Notes: generated by a model from the sequence alone, not told the origin. A stretch of 44,168 nucleotides of DNA from Streptomyces minutiscleroticus (GCF_014650875.1 NZ_BMVU01000054.1:1-44168), one strand, 5' to 3'; positions 33,001 to 42,565 are shown, counted from the stretch's first letter. A program made the numbers and translations.

Positions 33001-33885
33001 GGCGGCGTCATCCACGAGATGACCGAGGCCCGCGACGTGCGCATGGGCAACTACGGCCACTCCAACCAGGTCGCCCACCACGTGACGTACATGTACGACG
33101 CGGCCGGGCAGCCCTGGAAGACGCAGGAGAAGGTCCGCGAGGTGCTCTCCCGCCTCTACACCGGCAGCGACATCGGGCAGGGCTACCACGGCGACGAGGA
33201 CAACGGCGAGCAGTCGGCCTGGTACCTCTTCTCCTCGCTCGGCTTCTACCCGCTGGTGATGGGCAGCGGCGAGTACGCCATCGGCTCCCCGCTGTTCACC
33301 AAGGCCACCGTGCACCTGGAGAACGGCCGCGACCTGGTGGTCAAGGCCCCCAAGAACAGCGCGAAGAACATCTACGTGCAGGGTCTGAGGGTCAACGGCA
33401 AGAAGTGGACCTCCACCTCGCTGCCCCACGCGCTGATCGCCAAGGGCGGGGTCCTGGAGTTCGACATGGGCGCGAAGCCGTCCTCGTGGGGCACCGGGAA
33501 GAAGGACGCGCCGGTCTCCATCACGCAGGACGACAAGGTCCCCTCGCCGCGCTCCGACGCGATCGAGGGCGAGGGCGCGCTCTTCGACGACACCTCGGCG
33601 ACCGCCGCCACCGCGGCCACCGTCGAGCTGCCGGTCGCGAAGGCCGTCAAGGCGGTCCAGTACACGCTGACCTCGTCGGACCGCACCAAGGCGCCCAAGG
33701 GCTGGACCCTGCAGGGCTCGTCCGACGGCAAGAAGTGGAAGACGCTGGACAAGCGCTCCGGTGAGTCCTTCGCCTGGGACCGGCAGACCCGGGCGTTCTC
33801 GGTGAAGTCGCCGAAGGCGTACGGGCACTACCGGCTGGTCCTCGACGGCGAGTCGGCCCTCGCCGAGGTGGAGCTGCTGGCGTAG
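30079..33885 (+). CDS. secreted GH92 alpha-mannosidase with two F5/8-type domains
   Basis: A 1268-residue secreted enzyme from the ATG at 30079, with GGAGGG at 30064-30069. Signal peptide: about 1-35 (VLGAAALALAVGSQGAAVALPAQA). A discoidin/F5-8 type C (CBM32-like) domain lies at about 85-225 (TGWVEFDLDAPVKLATYALTS), followed by a jelly-roll-like segment to about 395. The GH92 N domain (about 400-640) and catalytic (alpha/alpha)6 domain (about 640-1120) follow, with NNGFWDTYRTTWPAYSFL and the hallmark GDEDNGEQSAWYLFSSLGFYP. A second F5/8-like domain ends the protein (about 1160-1268). GH92 enzymes are calcium-dependent exo-alpha-mannosidases, mostly alpha-1,2, acting on yeast mannan or high-mannose N-glycans. 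Exact linkage cannot be read from sequence. Confidence 0.93.
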   Translation: MRHRARHRWQSTTVLGAAALALAVGSQGAAVALPAQAKAPEREFASSFEEDDPAPDWLSTVDTDRKGAKRASGVDGGYSSGIPGGVTDHVTDVRASGENSGSGEVKENLVDSEPTSKWLTFASTGWVEFDLDAPVKLATYALTSANDHDERDPRDWVLKGSSDGENWTTVDSRSGETFAKRFETKTYDLAEPAEYRHFRIEFTKNNGASDATQLADVQFSTGDDGGDTTPPDMLSLVDKGPSGSPTAKAGAGFTGKRALRYAGSHKADGRAYSYNKVFDVDVAVGRNTELSYKVFPSMADGDLDYDATNVSVDLAFTDGTYLSDLRATDQHGFPLTPQGQGAAKTLYVNQWNSVASRIGSVAAGRTVDRILVAYDSPKGPAKFRGWVDDVALRQVAPEKPKAHLSDYAVTTRGTNSTGGFSRGNNIPATAVPNGFNFWTPATNAGSLSWLYDYARGNNADNLPTVQAFSASHEPSPWMGDRQTFQVMPSAASGTPDTGRDARELAFRHENETARPYYYGVTFENGLKAEMAPTDHAAVMRFTYPGDDASVIFDNVTDQAGLTLDKENGTFTGYSDVKSGLSTGATRLFVYGVFDAPVKDGASSGVKGHLRFDAGSDRTVTLRLATSLISVDQAKDNLRQEIPGSTSFDTVKKRAQQQWDKLLGKVEVEGATPDQLTTLYSNLYRLYLYPNSGFEKVGNKYQYASPFTAMTGQDTPTHTGAKIVDGKVYVNNGFWDTYRTTWPAYSFLTPKKAGELVDGFVQQYKDGGWTSRWSSPGYADLMTGTSSDVAFADAYVKGVDFDAEAAYDAAVKNATVVPPSSGVGRKGMATSPFLGYTSSETHEGLSWALEGYLNDYGIAQMGKALHRKTGEKRYKEESEYFLNRAQDYVNLFDSGAGFFQGKDAKGKWRVESSKYDPRVWGYDYTETNGWGYAFTAPQDSRGLANLYGGKSGLAQKLDTYFSTPETASSEFVGSYGGVIHEMTEARDVRMGNYGHSNQVAHHVTYMYDAAGQPWKTQEKVREVLSRLYTGSDIGQGYHGDEDNGEQSAWYLFSSLGFYPLVMGSGEYAIGSPLFTKATVHLENGRDLVVKAPKNSAKNIYVQGLRVNGKKWTSTSLPHALIAKGGVLEFDMGAKPSSWGTGKKDAPVSITQDDKVPSPRSDAIEGEGALFDDTSATAATAATVELPVAKAVKAVQYTLTSSDRTKAPKGWTLQGSSDGKKWKTLDKRSGESFAWDRQTRAFSVKSPKAYGHYRLVLDGESALAEVELLA

Positions 33886-33898
33886 GCGGACGACGGGC

Positions 33899-33936
33899 GG
33901 GCGGCGGGTCGGGGCCTCGGCCGAAACCCGCCGCCC
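33899..33936 (+). terminator. GH92 gene terminator
   Basis: An 11-bp perfect stem (33899-33909 with 33926-33936) follows the stop by 13 bases, and TTCT comes after it. Confidence 0.75.
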
Positions 33937-34388
33937 TTCTGTGCCGCCCCGTCCCCCGGGCCGGGGCATGCGCCGGCCCGGCGGGTGCCGCCGGGGGCGC
34001 GTCACGCGTCGCCAGGGGAGCACGCGCGGACGGCCGGCACACGCGTCACGGGACTGGTCACAGGGCGCTGACGGCGGCGGGTCCCCGTTCGCGACGGCGG
34101 CACCGGCCCAGCTCACGATCCCGGCCCGGGCAGCTCGTGGACACGGTGCGCGGCGAAGCGGGGGCGACCTGGGGGCGGTTCGCCGCCCTGGTCGCGGCGC
34201 GTGCGCGGAGGGCCGACTGAGGCGACTTCCTTGCCTTTTCGGTGTGTTTGCGATGCCTTCCCGTATCAATTTCATGTAATCCAATTGACATGTAAAGGCC
34301 ATGTGTAAGGATCACGGAGTTATCGGGATCTTGCTGTGCGCCGTACCTCGCTCCGCGATCCCTTCCGCATGACCAATGGAGGACCCAC
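33937..34388. other. gap with AT-rich promoter region for the FG-GAP gene
   Basis: Bases 33937-34210 are GC-rich without a recognised feature. Bases 34215-34330 are strikingly AT-rich for this genome. They contain TTGACA at 34285-34290 and three CATGTAA-like words at 34273, 34289 and 34300. Some of these probably form the promoter of the gene at 34389. Confidence 0.5.
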
Positions 34389-35321
34389 GTGGCCATAAGC
34401 TCCGGCCTGAACACGCGTCGCGCCCTGGCGCGTGCCACGGCTGCGGCGCTCACCGCCGCACTGGTGGCGACCGGTACCAGCGCCGCCGTCGCCGCCGACG
34501 AGCCGGGACCCACCGCGTCCCGGCCGCACCTCGACGTCAAGCCGTCGGGCACAGAGAAGTTCAGCGTCACCGCCCTGCCCGGGGACGCCCAGATCAACCC
34601 GCTGTTCGGTGTGGACAGCGCGGGCGACCTGTGGAGCTACGAACCCGACTTCGAAGGCGGACTGGACGCTCGCTGGAACGCCGGATACGGCTGGCAGACC
34701 GCCCGTGCCATGACGCAGGTCGACCAGGACGCCGACGGCTTCTCGGACGGCATCTGGCACGTCACGTCCGAGGGCCAGCTCTACTACGGCCCCTGGAACA
34801 ACGACGAGCACATCTTCATCGGCAACGGATGGAAGATCTACAACCAGGTCTTCTCGCCCGCGAACGTCGGTGGCGCCGCCGCCGACGACCTGCTCGCCCG
34901 GGACAGCTCCGGCGTGCTGTGGCTGTACCTCGGCTACGGCAACGGCGAGCTGACCCAGCGCTACAGGGTGGGCAGCGGGTGGAACGCCTACACGCACATC
35001 ACCGGCAAGGGCGACCTGACCGGTGACGGCAAGGACGACATCGTCGCCAAGGACACATCCGGCGTGCTGTGGCTCTACAAGGGCACCGGCGACTACAAGG
35101 CGCCGTTCTCCTCCCGCACCCGCATCGGCGGTGGCTGGAACACGTACAACAACATCGTCTCTGTCGGCGACATCGACATCGACGGCACCCCCGACCTGGT
35201 GGCGCGCGACAAGAACGGCGCGCTGTACCTGTACAAGGGCACCGGCAACGCCGCCGCCCCGTACGGGTCCCGGGTGAAGATCGGCAGCGGCGGCTGGAAC
35301 ACGTACCGCCTGATGTTCTAA
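34389..35321 (+). CDS. secreted FG-GAP/VCBS-like repeat protein
   Basis: A 310-residue protein beginning GTG at 34389 with GGAGG upstream. Signal peptide: about 1-36 (ALARATAAALTAALVATGTSAAVA). The rest is built from repeats of about 50 residues of the FG-GAP-like type, each with a G-W-N-x-Y strand, a G-D-x-x-x-D-G-x-x-D calcium-loop-like turn and a LWLYKGTG strand. Two nearly identical copies start at about residues 197 and 249, and a truncated third ends the protein (IGSGGWNTYRLMF). Earlier repeats are more diverged. Such domains form beta-propellers in secreted streptomycete proteins, often fused to trypsin-like proteases. Here no enzyme domain is attached. Its role is unknown. Confidence 0.8.
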   Translation: MAISSGLNTRRALARATAAALTAALVATGTSAAVAADEPGPTASRPHLDVKPSGTEKFSVTALPGDAQINPLFGVDSAGDLWSYEPDFEGGLDARWNAGYGWQTARAMTQVDQDADGFSDGIWHVTSEGQLYYGPWNNDEHIFIGNGWKIYNQVFSPANVGGAAADDLLARDSSGVLWLYLGYGNGELTQRYRVGSGWNAYTHITGKGDLTGDGKDDIVAKDTSGVLWLYKGTGDYKAPFSSRTRIGGGWNTYNNIVSVGDIDIDGTPDLVARDKNGALYLYKGTGNAAAPYGSRVKIGSGGWNTYRLMF

Positions 35322-35357
35322 GGGCGTACGCGACGCCTCTTCGAGGCGGGCACGCGC

Positions 35358-35393
35358 GAGGGCCGCACCCCCGGGAACGGGGGTGCGGCCCTC
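35358..35393. terminator. bidirectional terminator between FG-GAP gene and aconitase
   Basis: A perfect 16-bp stem pairs 35358-35373 with 35378-35393 around GGAA. It is placed between convergent genes. Confidence 0.92.
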
Positions 35394-35412
35394 GACCGTT
35401 GTGCGCCGCCGC

Positions 35413-38247
<2,835 letters not shown>

Positions 38248-38313
38248 GACAGTCTCCTTCATATATGTGCGCTTACCACCGCATCGTGCCGCCACGGCGT
38301 CTCGACGATCCGC

Positions 38314-38347
38314 TAAGGTAAGGCTAAGTTAGGTAAGCCTTACCGGG
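38314..38347. promoter_or_regulatory. iron-box-like repeats upstream of aconitase
   Basis: TTAGGTAAGCCTTACCGGG at 38329-38347 matches 13 of 19 positions of the DmdR/DtxR iron-box consensus TTAGGTTAGGCTCACCTAA. The overlapping segment 38314-38332 matches less well. GGTAAGGCT (38317-38325) and AGCCTTACC (38336-38344) form a perfect inverted repeat. An iron-responsive repressor acting on an iron-sulfur enzyme gene would make biological sense. Confidence 0.6.
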
Positions 38348-38375
38348 GTGGCGGCTTTCGGTGCGCCTCGGCAGA

Positions 38376-38393
38376 TATCTCGATGTCGAGATA
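38376..38393. promoter_or_regulatory. 18-bp palindrome, candidate TamR (MarR-family) site
   Basis: TATCTCGA-TG-TCGAGATA is a perfect 8+8 inverted repeat, 130 bases upstream of the aconitase start. TamR of S. coelicolor is reported to bind aconitase and other TCA promoters and to respond to citrate and trans-aconitate. The match to its published site is from memory. Confidence 0.5.
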
Positions 38394-38550
38394 ACTCTAG
38401 TACATCAGGGCCGACGGGTCATGCCCCGGCTCCCTTCGGCGACGGCGGCGACTTCCGGCCACTCCCGCCCGGCGGCCGCACGCCGGCCATGTCCCGCACG
38501 GTCCCGGGTACCCGTCGGGCACCGGAAGGAGACACCCGAAGGAGACCTCC

Positions 38551-38748
38551 ATGCCCCTGACGTTCCGCAAGAGTTTCCGCATCCTTCCCGGGGTGCGGCT
38601 GAACATCAACCGCCGCTCGTGGTCGATCACCACGGGCGGGGCGAACGGTCCGCGCCACACCCACAGCAGCACCGGGCGCCGCACGACCTCCATGGACCTG
38701 CCCGGCCCCTTCGGCTGGCGTCGCACCCGTACCGCCAGGCGCCGCTGA
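38551..38748 (+). CDS. DUF4236 domain small protein
   Basis: A 65-residue basic protein with GAAGGAGACC just upstream of the ATG at 38551. The sequence starts LTFRKSFRILPGVRLNINRR and continues with SWSITTGGANG and STGRRTTSMDLPGPFGW. This is the FRKSF-G-VRLN, GRRTTS and PG pattern of DUF4236 proteins, short beta-rich domains of unknown function. The Arg-rich C-terminus (RRTRTARRR) may contact nucleic acid or the membrane. It sits between the divergent aconitase regulatory region and the HTH-MurA gene on the same strand. No terminator is evident before the next gene, but the latter has its own promoter. Confidence 0.8.
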   Translation: MPLTFRKSFRILPGVRLNINRRSWSITTGGANGPRHTHSSTGRRTTSMDLPGPFGWRRTRTARRR

Positions 38749-38784
38749 GGAGGTGTCACTCGACCAAACCCCCCGGGGTGCGCA

Positions 38785-38805
38785 ATCTCATATGTGAGAT
38801 AACCT
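38785..38805 (+). promoter_or_regulatory. operator palindrome and -10 box of the HTH-MurA gene
   Basis: ATCTCA-TATG-TGAGAT (38785-38800) is an inverted repeat with perfect 6-bp arms. It abuts the -10 box TAACCT (38800-38805), which ends six bases before the ATG at 38812, with no Shine-Dalgarno sequence. A leaderless mRNA whose promoter is covered by an operator for its own N-terminal HTH is the simplest reading. Confidence 0.6.
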
Positions 38806-38811
38806 CGCCTC

Positions 38812-40341
38812 ATGGCAGATGACTACCTCGTACGCATCGGCAAGCTCATCCGTGACGCCCGTCAACATCGCGGCTGGACACAGTCGCAGCTCGCCGAAGC
38901 ACTCGGCACCAGCCAGAGCGCTGTCAACCGTATCGAGCGGGGCAATCAAAACATCAGCCTTGAGATGATCGCTCGAATCGGTGAGGCGCTCGACAGCGAG
39001 ATCGTCTCGCTCGGATACGCGGGTCCGATGCACCTGCGCGTGGTCGGCGGACGCCGCCTGTCCGGCGCCATCGACGTCAAGACCAGCAAGAACGCCTGCG
39101 TGGCCCTGCTGTGCGCCTCTCTGCTGAACAAGGGGCGCACAGTGCTGCGCCGCGTCGCGCGCATCGAGGAGGTGTATCGCCTTCTGGAGGTGCTCGGCTC
39201 CATCGGCGTGCGTACCCGGTGGATCAACGACGGCGTCGACCTGGAGATCGTGCCGCCGGCCGAGCTGGAGATGGCCGCCATCGACGCGGAGGCGGCCCGC
39301 CGCACCCGGTCGATCATCATGTTCCTGGGCCCGCTGCTGCACCGCATGGACCAGTTCAAGCTGCCGTACGCGGGCGGCTGCGACCTGGGCACGCGAACGA
39401 TCGAACCGCACATGATCGCGCTGCGCCGGTTCGGCCTGGACATCGCCGCGACCGAGGGGCTCTACCACGCCCAGGTCGACCGCAAGGCGGCCCCGGACCG
39501 CCCGATCGTGCTGACCGAGCGCGGCGACACGGTGACCGAGAACGCGCTGCTCGCGGCCGCGCGCCACGACGGCACGACCGTCATCCGCAACGCCTCCTCG
39601 AACTACATGGTCCAGGACCTGTGCTTCTTCCTCGAGGCGCTGGGCGTCAAGGTCGAGGGCATCGGCACCACGACGCTCACCGTGCACGGCGTGCCGACCA
39701 TCGACGTCGACGTGGACTACTCGCCCTCCGAGGACCCGGTGGAGGCCATGAGCCTCGTCGCCGCCGCCGTGGTCACCGAGTCGCAGCTCACCGTCCGCCG
39801 CGTGCCGATCGAGTTCCTGGAGATCGAGCTCGCGGTCCTGGAGGAGATGGGCCTGGACCACGACCGCTCGGCGGAGTACTTCGCGGACAACGGCCGCACC
39901 CGCCTGGTGGACCTCACCGTCCGGCCCTCCAAGCTGGAGGCGCCCATCGACAAGATCCACCCCATGCCGTTCCCCGGCCTGAACATCGACAACGTCCCCT
40001 TCTTCGCCGCCATCGCCGCCTCCGCGCAGGGCAAGACGCTGATCCACGACTGGGTCTACGACAACCGCGCGATCTACCTGACGGACCTGAACCGCCTGGG
40101 CGGCCGGCTCCAGCTCCTCGACCCGCACCGGGTCCTGGTGGAGGGCCCCACCCGCTGGCGCGCCGCCGAGATGATGTGCCCGCCGGCCCTGCGCCCCGCC
40201 GTGGTCGTCCTCCTGGCCATGATGGCCGCCGAGGGCACGTCGGTCCTGCGCAACGTCTACGTCATCAACCGCGGCTACGAGGACCTGGCGGAGCGGCTGA
40301 ACTCCGTGGGAGCGCAGATCGAGATCTTCCGGGACATCTAG
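38812..40341 (+). CDS. HTH-MurA fusion (UDP-GlcNAc 1-carboxyvinyltransferase-like)
   Basis: A 509-residue protein with two parts. Residues 1-66 are a Cro/CI (XRE) helix-turn-helix (IGKLIRDARQHRGWTQSQLAEALGTSQSAVNRIERG). Residues 72-509 are an EPSP-synthase/MurA domain that transfers enolpyruvate from PEP to UDP-GlcNAc. Expected MurA residues are present: K93-N94 in VKTSKNACVALL, the PEP-binding cysteine C190 in YAGGCDLGTRTIEPH and D393 in FPGLNIDNVPFF. The cysteine, the fosfomycin target, is retained. S. coelicolor has a matching second MurA (SCO5998). A catalytically equipped enzyme fused to a DNA-binding domain suggests either a regulator sensing wall precursors or a DNA-tethered isozyme. 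Confidence 0.88.
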   Translation: MADDYLVRIGKLIRDARQHRGWTQSQLAEALGTSQSAVNRIERGNQNISLEMIARIGEALDSEIVSLGYAGPMHLRVVGGRRLSGAIDVKTSKNACVALLCASLLNKGRTVLRRVARIEEVYRLLEVLGSIGVRTRWINDGVDLEIVPPAELEMAAIDAEAARRTRSIIMFLGPLLHRMDQFKLPYAGGCDLGTRTIEPHMIALRRFGLDIAATEGLYHAQVDRKAAPDRPIVLTERGDTVTENALLAAARHDGTTVIRNASSNYMVQDLCFFLEALGVKVEGIGTTTLTVHGVPTIDVDVDYSPSEDPVEAMSLVAAAVVTESQLTVRRVPIEFLEIELAVLEEMGLDHDRSAEYFADNGRTRLVDLTVRPSKLEAPIDKIHPMPFPGLNIDNVPFFAAIAASAQGKTLIHDWVYDNRAIYLTDLNRLGGRLQLLDPHRVLVEGPTRWRAAEMMCPPALRPAVVVLLAMMAAEGTSVLRNVYVINRGYEDLAERLNSVGAQIEIFRDI

Positions 40342-40363
40342 GCCCCGGCCCCGCCGGCTCCGC

Positions 40364-40411
40364 GCGCCGCCTCCCGCCGTGCCGTACCCACGGCCGAACG
40401 GGAGGCGGCGC
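40364..40411. terminator. terminator between HTH-MurA gene and DUF6299-like gene
   Basis: A perfect 13-bp stem (40364-40376 with 40399-40411) is extended by an inner CCGTG/CACGG pair (40377-40381 with 40389-40393) and a 5-base bulge. It serves convergent genes. Confidence 0.8.
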
Positions 40412-40442
40412 CGCGTGCCCGGGTCCCGTGCCCGGCGTCCGG

Positions 40443-40913
40443 CTACCGCTCCGTCAGCGTGATCTCCTCGCTGTGGGACGCGCGCGGGCGGGGCAGGGGC
40501 AGGCCGTCGGTGGTGCGCAGTTCCATCAGGGTCGCCTCCACGCGGGCCGGACCGGCCTTGAAGGGGCGCTCCTCGTCACCGCCGGGGCGGCCCCTGTTCG
40601 TCCAGCGGTGCGTCTCGCCGTCGCAGACCGCGCGGGTGCCGCCGATGCCGTGCCGGAAGGAGCCCCGGCCCTGCTGCAGACTGGAGCCGACGAAGACCGG
40701 CCCGGAGCCGCCCGCGCAGCGGTAGGCGCCGGAGAGCGTGAGGGTGCCGTCCCGGGCGATCCGGCCGGTCCCGTCGACGGTGACGTGGTCGGAGCCGGAC
40801 TCGGCGGGGTCGTACGGGCCGGAGCCGGCCGCGGCCGACGGCGCGGCCAGCGTCAGCAGGGCGGCAGCGGCGGCCGTCGCGCCGGTCAGCGCGCGGCTCG
40901 TGCGCAGGGACAT
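40443..40913 (-). CDS. small secreted protein, DUF6299-like
   Basis: A 156-residue protein from the ATG at 40913 with GGAGG eight bases upstream. The signal peptide is RALTGATAAAAALLTLAAPSAAA. The mature domain begins at about residue 30 and has the pattern DHVTVDGTGRIARDGTLTLSGAYRC, then GGSGPVFVGSSLQQGRGS and a later TRAVCDGETHRW. Two cysteines probably form a disulfide. This fits the small beta-sandwich secreted family DUF6299 found in streptomycetes. No function is known. An extended in-frame start at 41204 lacks a ribosome site and a signal sequence. Confidence 0.7.
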   Translation of the reverse strand: MSLRTSRALTGATAAAAALLTLAAPSAAAGSGPYDPAESGSDHVTVDGTGRIARDGTLTLSGAYRCAGGSGPVFVGSSLQQGRGSFRHGIGGTRAVCDGETHRWTNRGRPGGDEERPFKAGPARVEATLMELRTTDGLPLPRPRASHSEEITLTER

Positions 40914-41221
40914 CGGAGTACCTCCATCGAGGGGTTCGGGCTGGGCTCCCACAGGTACCGGCCGGGGTCCCCGGCGGGCGCGACCCTCACCCCTTCGGGG
41001 CGAGTCGGAGGAGCGGACAGGACGCCGGAGGTACCGGTGCCCCGTCACGGAGGCGCGGCGTCCGGCGGCGTGCGTCGCGGCGGTGTCGCCGGTGTGTCCG
41101 CGTGCTGTCACATCCGGCGGACGGCCCTTGGCGGCACGCGGGCGGCGGGAGCATCGTCGAGGACAGGTGTCAGCGGGGCGGCGGACCGGCCGCCCGGATC
41201 CCACGCCCGTGGAGGTACGCC
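40914..41221. other. intergenic region between divergent small genes
   Basis: 308 bases separate the DUF6299-like and DUF5999 genes. Apart from the two ribosome-binding sites at its ends (GGAGGTAC on both strands, near 40925 and 41213), I find no repeat, RNA or operator I can support. Confidence 0.4.
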
Positions 41222-41425
41222 ATGTGTTCCCACCGGATCTCGCGCCCGTCCGCCGACGACGCCGCCCGCGGCGCCGCGCACATCGTGTCCGCCCACCCCG
41301 AGCAGGGCTGGTACCTGCTGTCCGACGGCACGGTCCTCTTCGACGACACCGGGGCGCTGCTGCCCGACGGCAGCGTGGTCGCGCCGCACCGGGTGCCGGC
41401 CGAGGACCTGGCCGTCGCCGCCTGA
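41222..41425 (+). CDS. DUF5999 family small protein
   Basis: A 67-residue protein, ATG at 41222 with GGAGGT eight bases upstream. The sequence MCSHRISRPSADDAARGAAH, then EQGWYLLSDGTVLFDDTGALLPDG and APHR, matches the short actinobacterial family DUF5999 (usual start MCxHxPxCPSA-D). In most family members the N-terminus has an extra Cys in C-P-S-A. Here it is Arg (SRPSADD), so a possible metal site would be incomplete. The function is unknown. Confidence 0.75.
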   Translation: MCSHRISRPSADDAARGAAHIVSAHPEQGWYLLSDGTVLFDDTGALLPDGSVVAPHRVPAEDLAVAA

Positions 41426-41653
41426 GGCACCGTCACGGCGGGGCGCGGAACCGCCGGTGCCGACGAGCACGGCGGAACCGGCGGAACCGGCCGTCTCCGC
41501 AGGTGTACCGGTGCCGTCGGGAGCGTGGACGCAACGCTGCGCGAAGACGCCGCGACGCTGCGCGATGTGATTCCCGCTGCTCATGGGGTGCCTAAGTAAA
41601 CGCTCAGGTTCCCCCGGGCCTCTTCTCACAATCCCTGCTCAGCGTCGGGGCGC
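41426..41653. other. gap with a spaced direct repeat upstream of the sulfotransferase remnant
   Basis: ACGCTGCGCGA occurs at 41534-41544 and again at 41555-41565, exactly 21 bases apart. The nearby sequence around 41590-41600 (CCTAAGTAAACGCTC) is the least GC-rich part and may hold the promoter of the right-edge operon. Confidence 0.45.
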
Positions 41654-42134
41654 ATGAGTCTGTTGCGCAATCTGAACCGGGCGCTGACCGCGACCACCGG
41701 CCTGCAGGTGCGGAAGGCCGCGCCCGCCGCACCCCCCCGCGACGAAGCCCGCGGCGCCGAGGCCCGCCGAGAAGGCCACGCCCGCGTACCGGTGTCCCGG
41801 CCCCGAGGAGCTCGCCACGGACCGGCTGCTGCGGCGGCCGGTCTTCATCATGTCGCCCGTGCGTTCCGGCTCCACCCTGCTGCGCATGCTCCTCGACGCC
41901 CACTCCGAGCTGCACTCCCCGCACGAGCTGCACATCCGCCGCCTGGAGGTCGGCTTCGAGCCGTCGATGCTCGACTACGGCCGGAAGGACGACTCGCAGG
42001 TGGTCAAGGGGCTCGGCGACTGGCGCGACAAGATCCGCACCGGCCGGGTGCAGGCCGGGCGCGAGCTGCCGGAGGACGACGAGATACCCGACCTGCTCCG
42101 CCCCATGTGCGTCTCCTGGGGCCACGCCTCGTGA
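41654..42134 (+). pseudogene. broken sulfotransferase (frameshift and apparent internal deletion)
   Basis: The start MSLLRNLNRALTATTGLQVRK and the downstream PAPS-loop segment RRPVFIMSPVRSGSTLLRML belong to one Sulfotransfer_3-type protein but lie in different frames. A run of seven C at 41732-41738 explains this. With six C the frame is continuous to the TGA at 42132-42134 (159 residues). Even so, the protein is about half the usual ~300 residues. HIRRLEVGF, which normally precedes the core, is joined directly to EPSMLDYGRKDDSQVVKGL, a typical C-terminal segment, so the middle (3'-phosphate site) is missing. The intact enzyme would transfer sulfate from PAPS to a glycan. The stop overlaps the next gene (GTGA). 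Confidence 0.75.
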
Positions 42135-42565
42135 AGCCGCACGCCGAGATGGACGAGGTCTGGCCGCGCGACGGGCGCATCCGCCTGGTCGGCCGGTTCC
42201 ACGGCCTGACCGGACCCGCCGCCGGCGGCTGGGAGCTGCTGCTGGTCCGCCGCGACGACACGGGCCGCAGCCTCAGCCACCCCGTGCGCGTGCGCGGCGG
42301 ACGCTTCGAGGGCGAACTGCCCGTCACCGACCTGGCGGCGGCCGGCACGGCGGGGACCGCCGCGGTCGCGGAGTGGGACGTCCACCTCACCGACGGCACG
42401 GTGAGGCTGCGCGCCGGACGTCGGCTGGACGACATCCGCGGCAAGAAGAAGATCATGGTCTTCCCCGAGCAGAGCGTCCCGGAGGCCGGTGGCTTCCGCG
42501 TACGGCCGTACTACACGGTCAAGGACAACCTGTCGTTGGAGTGCCGGGCGGGAGGTCCCTCGTGA
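42131..42565 (+). CDS. beta-sandwich-like hypothetical protein of a glycan operon
   Basis: A 144-residue protein starting at GTG 42131, overlapping the preceding stop by four bases. No signal peptide or membrane helix. Alternating hydrophobic strands (RIRLVGRFHGL, GGWELLLVRRD, GGRFEGELPV, AEWDVHLTDGTVRLRAGRRLDD) suggest a beta-sandwich. The tail KKKIMVFPEQSVPEAGGFRVR, followed by PYYTVKDNLSLECR, resembles, to my recollection, accessory domains attached to streptomycete wall-glycopolymer transferases. I cannot assign a family. Its position, translationally coupled to the GT4 gene, suggests it works with that enzyme or its acceptor. Confidence 0.65.
   Translation: MKPHAEMDEVWPRDGRIRLVGRFHGLTGPAAGGWELLLVRRDDTGRSLSHPVRVRGGRFEGELPVTDLAAAGTAGTAAVAEWDVHLTDGTVRLRAGRRLDDIRGKKKIMVFPEQSVPEAGGFRVRPYYTVKDNLSLECRAGGPS

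Noticed and set aside
30382..34302. 1306-codon minus-strand frame opposite the GH92 gene
   Set aside because: It is an antisense shadow caused by GC bias. The plus strand carries clear GH92 and F5/8 motifs.
41654..42565. Single 303-codon gene spanning the sulfotransferase and beta-sandwich regions
   Set aside because: Between about 41740 and 42130 this frame gives low-complexity Arg/Ala/Pro sequence, while another frame there encodes clear sulfotransferase motifs. The frame only becomes real again at the GTG at 42131.
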